From Dysgonomonas sp. 520 (GTDB lineage Bacteria > Bacteroidota > Bacteroidia > Bacteroidales > Dysgonomonadaceae): a DNA stretch of 38,532 nucleotides. Shown here piece by piece: positions 33,069 through 38,532 of the stretch. The notes beneath the pieces are model-generated. The model was given only the letters and a program-made list of their open reading frames with translations. It had not been told where the DNA came from and searched no databases. Both the position numbers and the translations under genes were made by a program. The stretch's first letter is position 1, and every line of letters starts with the position of its first letter. The stretch is taken from the NCBI RefSeq assembly GCF_010501095.1, contig NZ_QVMP01000027.1, forward strand, positions 1 through 38,532. Direction: 5' to 3'.

Positions 33069-34097
33069 ATGTCAAACGTACTGATAATAAGACTTTCGGC
33101 TTTTGGGGATGTAGCCATGCTTGTTCCTGTTGTTCAATCTGTGGCATCGCAGCACCCCAGGTCTAAATTCTATGTTCTTACACGTCCGGCTTTCACCCCC
33201 TTATTCAACAACTTGGGTTTCAATATCAGCACTATTCCTCTGGATGTGAATGGAAAACATAGAGGGGGACGGTACCTAAGCATAATACCACGACTGATAA
33301 TAAAGCTGGGTATTACGCATGTTGTTGACGAACACGATGTTTTAAGATCGAAACTCATCCGTTGGACAATGAAGCTGTCGGGCCGAAAGGTTGTTCATAT
33401 AGACAAAGGTCGGGAGGAGAAAAAAAAGATGATAGAATCGAAAGTGCTTCAACCTCCCTTGAAAAGTACTATTCAAAGATATCTGGATACATTTGAAGAA
33501 GCGGGTTTCCCTGCCGAAATTACATTTAGAGATTTTTTTGAGTTTACGGACAACAGCTTCAGCCTCATAAAAGAAATTACGCCTCCTAAAAACGGACGAT
33601 GGATTGGTGTTGCACCTTTCTCTAAACACGAAACAAAAAACTATCCCTTAGAAAAAGTAGCGAATGTTATCGACCGCTTGGCTAAGGAAACAAATAACAC
33701 AATTTTCCTTTTTGGTGGAGGTAAAAAAGAAAAAGAACTCCTTGCACAATTGAAAGACGGCAGGTCAAACGTTATACTTCCGCCCAAAATAAACCTGACT
33801 AAAGAGTTGCATCTTATTTCTCATCTGGATGTCATGATATCTATGGATTCGGCCAATATGCATCTGGCTTCGTTGGTTCAGGTTCCTGTTGTTTCCATCT
33901 GGGGAGCAACACACCCCAGCCTCGGCTTTTACGGGTTCAACCAAGATATTGAAAATGCGGTGCAAACAGAACCGGATTGCCGTCCTTGCTCTGTATTTGG
34001 CAACGTACCTTGTGCCAGAGGCGATTACTTGTGCCTGACAAGCATAAATGAGGATACGATTATCGAGAAAGTAAACAAAATCCTGAACAAAGAATGA
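33069..34097 (+). CDS. Glycosyltransferase family 9 (heptosyltransferase-like)
   Basis: A 342-aa GT-B glycosyltransferase of family GT9, the lipopolysaccharide ADP-heptose transferases. The N-terminus LIIRLSAFGDVAMLVPVVQSV is diagnostic. In the C-terminal half: WIGVAPFSKHETKNYPLEK, FLFGGGKKEKE, and the donor site DVMISMDSANMHLASL with VPVVSIWGATHPSLGFYG. A Cys-rich end (CRPCSVFGNVPCARGDYLC) is also seen in other Bacteroidota members. It acts on the cytoplasmic face of the inner membrane. The sugar is inferred. It overlaps the next gene by 4 bp (ATGA). Confidence 0.92.
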   Translation: MSNVLIIRLSAFGDVAMLVPVVQSVASQHPRSKFYVLTRPAFTPLFNNLGFNISTIPLDVNGKHRGGRYLSIIPRLIIKLGITHVVDEHDVLRSKLIRWTMKLSGRKVVHIDKGREEKKKMIESKVLQPPLKSTIQRYLDTFEEAGFPAEITFRDFFEFTDNSFSLIKEITPPKNGRWIGVAPFSKHETKNYPLEKVANVIDRLAKETNNTIFLFGGGKKEKELLAQLKDGRSNVILPPKINLTKELHLISHLDVMISMDSANMHLASLVQVPVVSIWGATHPSLGFYGFNQDIENAVQTEPDCRPCSVFGNVPCARGDYLCLTSINEDTIIEKVNKILNKE

Positions 34098-35212
34098 AGA
34101 TTGCAATTCTATCCCCTTTTTATCCGTTTCGTGGAGGATTAGCCCAATTCAACGCCAGATTATACACCGAATTATCCGAAAACAATCAGGTAAAAGCATT
34201 TACGTTCACCACGCTTTATCCCGGTTTTTTGTTTCCCGGAAAAACACAATTTGTTTCGGAAGAAGATTCTGCAACTGTCATCGACAGCGAAAGAGTACTG
34301 AACAGCATAAATCCGTTTTCTTATTTCAGTACGGCGAGGAAAATCAACAAATACTCTCCTGATATACTGATCATCCCGTATTGGATGTCATTCCTTGCCC
34401 CGGCATTTGGTTGCGTTTGTCGGTTCCTTAACAAAAAGACAAAAGTGATATCACTGGTTCACAACGCAATACCTCACGAACGACGTTTTTTCGACAAGGC
34501 TTTTGCTAAATTCTTTTTCAAGAAATGCGACAGATTCATTGTAATGAGTGAGCCTGTGAAAAAAGATTTGCTTCAACTTGTTCCCGATGCAAATATTTTA
34601 TTGGCGCCTCATCCTATCTACGACCATTATAAAGAAAAAACAGATAAGACAGAAGCACGTAAGGAATTAAATATTGATTCGGATAAAAAAACATTACTCT
34701 TTTTCGGGCTGATCAGAGAATATAAAGGATTGGACATATTGATAGAATCCATGTCTTTTCTGGACGACAGTTACCAATTGGTAATAGCGGGCGAAAGCTA
34801 TGAAGATTTCAGCAAATACCGGACATTGATAGACAAATCGCCCCGGAGATCAAACATCAAAACATTTGAGCAATACATTCCCGATGACATGGTCACAACA
34901 TTGTTTTCGGCAGCCGATGTTCTGGTTTTGCCTTATCGTTCGGCCACGCAGAGTGGTGTAGTAGCTCTTGCATATCAAATGGAAACCCCTATGGTTGCGA
35001 CAGACGTAGGTGCTTTGGGTGCAACAATCAAGGCATCGGGCACAGGAATTGTTGTTGGCCAAATAGAACCGGAATCAATCGCAACCGGAGTAGCAAGCTA
35101 TTTCGACAGCAATGAACAGGACAAATATCTGACAAACCTAAAGAATGAAAAGAAACGCTTATCCTGGACTTCTTTCATCAGCGAACTGGCGACCTTCATA
35201 AAGAGCATATAA
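34094..35212 (+). CDS. Glycosyltransferase family 4
   Basis: A 372-aa GT-B transferase. N-terminal acceptor domain begins MKIAILSPFYPFRGGLAQFNARL. The C-terminal GT4 (glycos_transf_1) domain has LLFFGLIREYKGLDILIES (about 196-214), the loop ADVLVLPYRSATQSGVVALAY with the family Glu position replaced by Gln/Ser in this stretch, and TPMVATDVGALG. It is coupled to the GT9 gene by a 4-bp overlap and is likely to extend the same glycan. Its end is only 2 bp from the end of the convergent PhoH-type gene, and no terminator hairpin is seen between them. Confidence 0.9.
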   Translation: MKIAILSPFYPFRGGLAQFNARLYTELSENNQVKAFTFTTLYPGFLFPGKTQFVSEEDSATVIDSERVLNSINPFSYFSTARKINKYSPDILIIPYWMSFLAPAFGCVCRFLNKKTKVISLVHNAIPHERRFFDKAFAKFFFKKCDRFIVMSEPVKKDLLQLVPDANILLAPHPIYDHYKEKTDKTEARKELNIDSDKKTLLFFGLIREYKGLDILIESMSFLDDSYQLVIAGESYEDFSKYRTLIDKSPRRSNIKTFEQYIPDDMVTTLFSAADVLVLPYRSATQSGVVALAYQMETPMVATDVGALGATIKASGTGIVVGQIEPESIATGVASYFDSNEQDKYLTNLKNEKKRLSWTSFISELATFIKSI

Positions 35213-35214
35213 CT

Positions 35215-36546
35215 TTATAAAAGCACACTAGCCAATTCGGAAAGTTTGCTTCGTTCTCCCTTCAACAGATTGACATGGGCAAAGAGTTCCTGACCGTTCA
35301 TTTTGTCAATCATATACGCCAATCCGTTCGACTGCGCATCCAGATAAGGCGAATCTATCTGCTGCAAATCGCCGGCAAAAACCATCTTCGTACCTTCGCC
35401 TGCCCTTGTTATAATGGTCTTTATCTCGTGAGGAGTCAGGTTCTGCGCTTCGTCCACTATGCAAAATGTCTCCGAAAGGCTTCGCCCTCGAATGTAAGCC
35501 AAGGCTTCAACTTCCAGCTTTTTCGTATTCTGCATTTCTTCCAAAGTACGTGCTTCGGAACTGCCATATTTCAACTGATTCTTTATAACGGCAAGATTAT
35601 CGAACAGAGGTTGCATGTATGGCGCAATTTTTTGTTGCTCATCGCCCGGAAGATACCCCAATTCCCTGTTACTCAGGGCTACAATAGGACGAGCAAGAAG
35701 TATTTGGTCGTAGATATCATTTTGCTTTAGGGCAGAAGCCAGAGCCAGAAGCGTTTTCCCCGTACCTGCCTTACCTGTCAAGGCAACCAGCCTGACTTCG
35801 GGATCGGTCAGAACCTCAAGGGCAAAGGCTTGTTCGGCATTACGTGGTTGTATGCCATAACTGACCTGTTTTTCTATTTTCTGAATTTTTCGGGTAAAAG
35901 GATTGTAACGAGCCAAAGCGCTTTTTTTGCCATTTTTCATTATAAAACATTCGTTGGGCATTAGTTGAGAATCCGTATTCAACTGCTCCAGATCAATGCC
36001 TTCGGGATTGTTGTATAGTTCATCAATCAGGGATGAATCCAAATTGTTGAATGTTTGATGTTGTTTTTCGAACAAATATACATTAGCAACCTTATCATTG
36101 ATATAATCCTCCGCCTTCAACCCGATGGAACGAGCTTTCATTCTGAGGTTTATATCCTTGGTGATGAGTATAGTTTCCATTTTGGGATGATCTTTACTCA
36201 CTTCCAACAAAGTTGCCAAAATGCGATGATCGGGGATAAACTCAGGGAAATAATCGAAAATTTCTTTTTGCGATTTACTGCTGGTTGAGATGTAAAGTTT
36301 ACCAAGTCCGTTTCCCAAATCCGCCCCTTTGCCAAACAAGTCGTTATCCGTTATTTCGTCTAATTGTCTTAGAAATTCACGGGCATTATAGTTTATTTGG
36401 TCACTGCCTTTTTTGAACTTATCCAACTCTTCCAATACTACAATCGGGATGTATATGTCATTCTCCTCAAAGTTTTCGAGACACCTGAAATCGTGTAAAA
36501 TAACATTCGTGTCTAGTATAAAATTTTTCTTTTTGTTTCTGCCCAT
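35215..36546 (-). CDS. PIN domain-PhoH-like ATPase fusion
   Basis: A 443-aa cytoplasmic protein. The N-terminal PIN ribonuclease-like domain (about 8-155) keeps the acidic residues: D12 in FILDTNVILHDF, EE39-40, D106 in FIPDHRIL and D131 in LITKDIN. The C-terminal PhoH ATPase domain (about 230-443) has Walker A GKAGTGKT (258-265), ALSNRELGYLPGD, and Walker B FCIVDEAQNLTPHEIK. This PIN-PhoH (PhoH2-type) fusion is common; characterised members are RNA helicase/ribonucleases. Role here is unknown. Convergent with the glycosyltransferase operon. Confidence 0.93.
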   Translation of the reverse strand: MGRNKKKNFILDTNVILHDFRCLENFEENDIYIPIVVLEELDKFKKGSDQINYNAREFLRQLDEITDNDLFGKGADLGNGLGKLYISTSSKSQKEIFDYFPEFIPDHRILATLLEVSKDHPKMETILITKDINLRMKARSIGLKAEDYINDKVANVYLFEKQHQTFNNLDSSLIDELYNNPEGIDLEQLNTDSQLMPNECFIMKNGKKSALARYNPFTRKIQKIEKQVSYGIQPRNAEQAFALEVLTDPEVRLVALTGKAGTGKTLLALASALKQNDIYDQILLARPIVALSNRELGYLPGDEQQKIAPYMQPLFDNLAVIKNQLKYGSSEARTLEEMQNTKKLEVEALAYIRGRSLSETFCIVDEAQNLTPHEIKTIITRAGEGTKMVFAGDLQQIDSPYLDAQSNGLAYMIDKMNGQELFAHVNLLKGERSKLSELASVLL

Positions 36547-36913
36547 ATCCTTTTAGTTTTTAAGTTGTCATTTTGCCTTTTGCAATATAACAATAATGTA
36601 TGCCGAAAAGATGTTGAAAAGTGAAGAAAAATAAAAATAACAAAAAAGTATCTCATCATCAATTAGATAGCAAATACTAAATGAAAGTTGATTATGTTTT
36701 AAATTATGTTAAAGTTTGAACAAATTTGAACAACACCATTGTTTACTAACAACTTAATAAACAAATACATACATTTTATCAAAAAAGAAAAAGCCCTGTT
36801 AAAACTCCGAAAGATAATTACTAAAAGGTTGTTTCTTCCGTTATTATTTTGTTATCTTTGGATACATTAGTTTTCAGAATCAGAATCAATTATACATTTT
36901 TGCAATCAAATTT
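36547..36913. other. 367-bp divergent intergenic region
   Basis: Very AT-rich spacer between the PIN-PhoH gene (minus) and ndk (plus). It holds the ndk promoter at 36829-36860. A short direct repeat, TTTGAACAAATTTGAAC, occurs near 36715. I found no clean promoter for the PIN-PhoH gene, no hairpin and no reading frame with gene-like content. Confidence 0.55.
36829..36860 (+). promoter_or_regulatory. Canonical ndk promoter
   Basis: TTG at 36829-36831, 21-nt spacer, TATCTTTG at 36853-36860: an exact Bacteroidota consensus. Transcription should begin near 36867, giving a leader of about 47 nt before the ATG at 36914. Confidence 0.8.
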
Positions 36914-37375
36914 ATGGAACAAACTTTGGTCATCCTTAAACCGTCGGCTATTCAAAGAGAACTCGTTGGAGAGGTTATCTCGAGGTTCGAGAAAAAAGGT
37001 TTGAGATTGGCAGGCATGAAGATGATGCAACTAGACGATAAGATTCTGAGCGAACACTATGCACACCTGAAAAACATGCCTTTCTATCAGAGAGTGAAAG
37101 ACTCGATGATGTCAATCCCTGTAATTGTATTGTGCTTGGAAGGCGTAGATTCGGCAAAAGTAGTTCGCAACTTGATAGGCAAAACAAACGGGCGCGAAGC
37201 TGCACCGGGCACCATAAGGGGAGATTTCTCCGTAAGTGCCCAAGAGAATATTGTGCATGCCTCAGATTCGGCAGAATCGGCAAAAATTGAATTGAAACGT
37301 TTCTTCTTAGATGAAGAAATTTTCGATTATCAACAATTAGTGCTGCCCAATTTATACGATAACGAAAAAATGTAA
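36914..37375 (+). CDS. ndk: Nucleoside diphosphate kinase
   Basis: Cytoplasmic kinase, 153 aa, balancing NTP and dNTP pools. TLVILKPSAIQRELVGEVISRFEKKG is the usual N-terminus (KP at 9-10). The active-site His is H115 in NIVHASDSAESA, and the ATP-site motif TNGREAAPGTIRGDF (91-105) is intact. The C-terminus is slightly longer than in short bacterial forms. It has its own promoter and lies 26 bp upstream of the secreted M23 peptidase gene, so both could share a transcript ending at the terminator at 38411-38451. Confidence 0.98.
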   Translation: MEQTLVILKPSAIQRELVGEVISRFEKKGLRLAGMKMMQLDDKILSEHYAHLKNMPFYQRVKDSMMSIPVIVLCLEGVDSAKVVRNLIGKTNGREAAPGTIRGDFSVSAQENIVHASDSAESAKIELKRFFLDEEIFDYQQLVLPNLYDNEKM

Positions 37376-37401
37376 TTTTATTAGAAGAGACTGAAGAATA
37401 T

Positions 37402-38391
37402 ATGGCAAACTTGAAAAAAATTAAAACACTATCTCTTGCAGTGGCACTAGCCTTTCCGCTATGCTCACTGGCTCAAAACCAAACGGAAAACACATCGAAA
37501 GAAGAAAGAAGAGCAGAAGTCTCATTCTCTCAACGACATAGCCGCCCCACGGCAAACAATCTGTACGCAGATGGAATAAAAATAAAGAAGGATTTATCAT
37601 TGGTTGACAAAGCTCAGGAAGAAAGGCTTTTGAACCAAGACGAAATACCGGCAGACGATTTGTACGGAAACATTTGGAGCAGCAGCTATGTGAATGCTTA
37701 CCGCAATCTGGAAGTTGTGCCGGATACTTTCACCGTAGATTTATCGAACTTTACAATGCCTACAATGGGGCATGTAACATCCAATTTCGGTCCGCGTCGT
37801 CGTCGCATGCACTATGGAGTTGATCTGAAAGTACAGGTGGGTGATACAATTTATGCCGCATTCGATGGAAAAGTTCGTATTTGCCATTACGAAAGAAGAG
37901 GGTACGGCTATTATGTGGTACTTCGCCACACAAACGGATTGGAAACCGTATATGGTCACTTATCCGAATTTCTTGTCAGTGAAAACGATGTTGTGAAATC
38001 AGGTGATCCTATTGCGTTGGGAGGAAACACAGGACGATCTACAGGTCCGCACTTGCATCTCGAAACAAGATTCCTGGGTAAGCCGATCAACCCTGCGGAG
38101 ATAATAGACTTTAGCAATAAGATATGCTACAAAGACACTTACAAAGTTAGGACGGAATCATTTGCATACGCCTCTTCGAGCAGAAATGCAGCATACGCAA
38201 GCTCAAAAACTACTAAAAAAGGAGCAAATAAATACTCATCAGGCTCAGTAAAATATCATAGAATAAAACAAGGAGATACATTGGGGGCAATTGCCCGCAG
38301 ATATGGAACCAGCGTATCCAAGTTATGCTCTCTGAATAAAATTGGAGCCACATCGACCTTGAAGTTAGGTAAATCGATCAGGGTATCTTAA
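37402..38391 (+). CDS. Secreted M23 metallopeptidase with C-terminal LysM
   Basis: A 329-aa periplasmic or outer-membrane-associated protein. Signal peptide about residues 1-24 (MANLKKIKTLSLAVALAFPL then CSLAQ); the Cys at 21 in LCSLAQ could instead be a lipobox, but the context is weak. The M23 domain (about 118-232) keeps the zinc ligands H137 and D141 (HYGVD) and H219 (HLHLE), plus H186 (YGHLSE), so an active LytM-type endopeptidase is expected. A Ser/Ala/Lys linker leads to one LysM (about 282-328, KQGDTLGAIARRYG) that binds peptidoglycan. The 26-bp gap suggests co-transcription with ndk. Confidence 0.93.
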   Translation: MANLKKIKTLSLAVALAFPLCSLAQNQTENTSKEERRAEVSFSQRHSRPTANNLYADGIKIKKDLSLVDKAQEERLLNQDEIPADDLYGNIWSSSYVNAYRNLEVVPDTFTVDLSNFTMPTMGHVTSNFGPRRRRMHYGVDLKVQVGDTIYAAFDGKVRICHYERRGYGYYVVLRHTNGLETVYGHLSEFLVSENDVVKSGDPIALGGNTGRSTGPHLHLETRFLGKPINPAEIIDFSNKICYKDTYKVRTESFAYASSSRNAAYASSKTTKKGANKYSSGSVKYHRIKQGDTLGAIARRYGTSVSKLCSLNKIGATSTLKLGKSIRVS

Positions 38392-38410
38392 TGAAAACAT
38401 ATAATTATAT

Positions 38411-38451
38411 AAAAATCCTGTGTGTGAAAAAGTTGCATACAGGATTTTTTT
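38411..38451 (+). terminator. Intrinsic terminator after the M23 gene
   Basis: AAAAATCCTGT (38411-38421) pairs with ACAGGATTTTT (38439-38449), extended by a few more pairs inward, and ends in a run of seven T (38445-38451). A-run and T-run on both sides allow bidirectional action. It lies 20 nt past the stop codon. Confidence 0.85.
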
Positions 38452-38532
38452 CGTTACACAGAAAAGCCTGTTAATACTATTTTCCAAAAATTCAAATGTA
38501 ATTTTTCTAAATTCCAAAAGTAAACAGGGTAT

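Noticed and set aside
36716-36732. Direct repeat TTTGAACAAATTTGAAC upstream of ndk as an operator
   Set aside because: It is short, AT-rich and more than 90 bp upstream of the ndk promoter; chance is a sufficient explanation.
38515-38522. CAAAAGTA at the right edge as a minus-strand -7 box
   Set aside because: The -33 position would lie outside the window and no minus-strand gene lies to its left, so it cannot be supported.

Overview
The window is about 38.5 kb of chromosomal DNA from a member of the Bacteroidota, most likely order Bacteroidales. The evidence is the Bacteroidota type of division/cell-wall (dcw) cluster, promoters of the TTG/TAnnTTTG class, a DUF4254-heptosyltransferase pair, a glycine-lipid-type acyltransferase pair and a PIN-PhoH fusion. 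The AT-rich spacers and gene mix would fit Dysgonomonadaceae, but I cannot fix the genus from sequence alone. No rRNA, tRNA, CRISPR array, prophage or transposase gene was seen.

Left part (1-8.8 kb): argS on the minus strand, with a strong outward promoter at the left edge. Next come a secreted surface-like protein (minus) and a divergent AraC-type regulator (plus) that lies between two related palindromes, then an HD-domain hydrolase (minus). A tightly packed plus-strand operon follows: a NamZ-type exo-muramidase, a membrane-anchored zinc-ribbon protein and a tannase/feruloyl-esterase-family enzyme. A nested palindromic repeat separates this operon from the dcw cluster.

Middle part (8.8-24.9 kb): the dcw cluster on the minus strand, read as mraZ-rsmH-ftsL-ftsI-murE-mraY-murD-ftsW-murG-murC-ftsQ-ftsA-ftsZ-yqeY. 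It makes lipid II, the septal transpeptidase and polymerase, and the FtsZ ring. MurE carries the DNPR motif of meso-diaminopimelate-adding enzymes. Upstream of mraZ are three CCACTT-type repeats with an exact 10-bp period, the architecture of MraZ operators.

Right part (25-38.5 kb), mostly plus strand: a glycine-lipid-type acyltransferase pair (glsA/glsB-like), aroA, an orphan metal ABC permease, an AAA_28-type NTPase, a HTH-cupin regulator with an acyl-CoA synthetase, a DUF4254/GT9/GT4 envelope-sugar cluster, a PIN-PhoH protein (minus), ndk, and a secreted M23/LysM peptidase ending in a clear terminator.

Most of the window is conserved core genome. I did not find a convincing undescribed system. 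The best leads are the muramidase/zinc-ribbon/tannase operon, the twin palindromes around the AraC gene, the nested palindromic repeat family, and the MraZ-box array.
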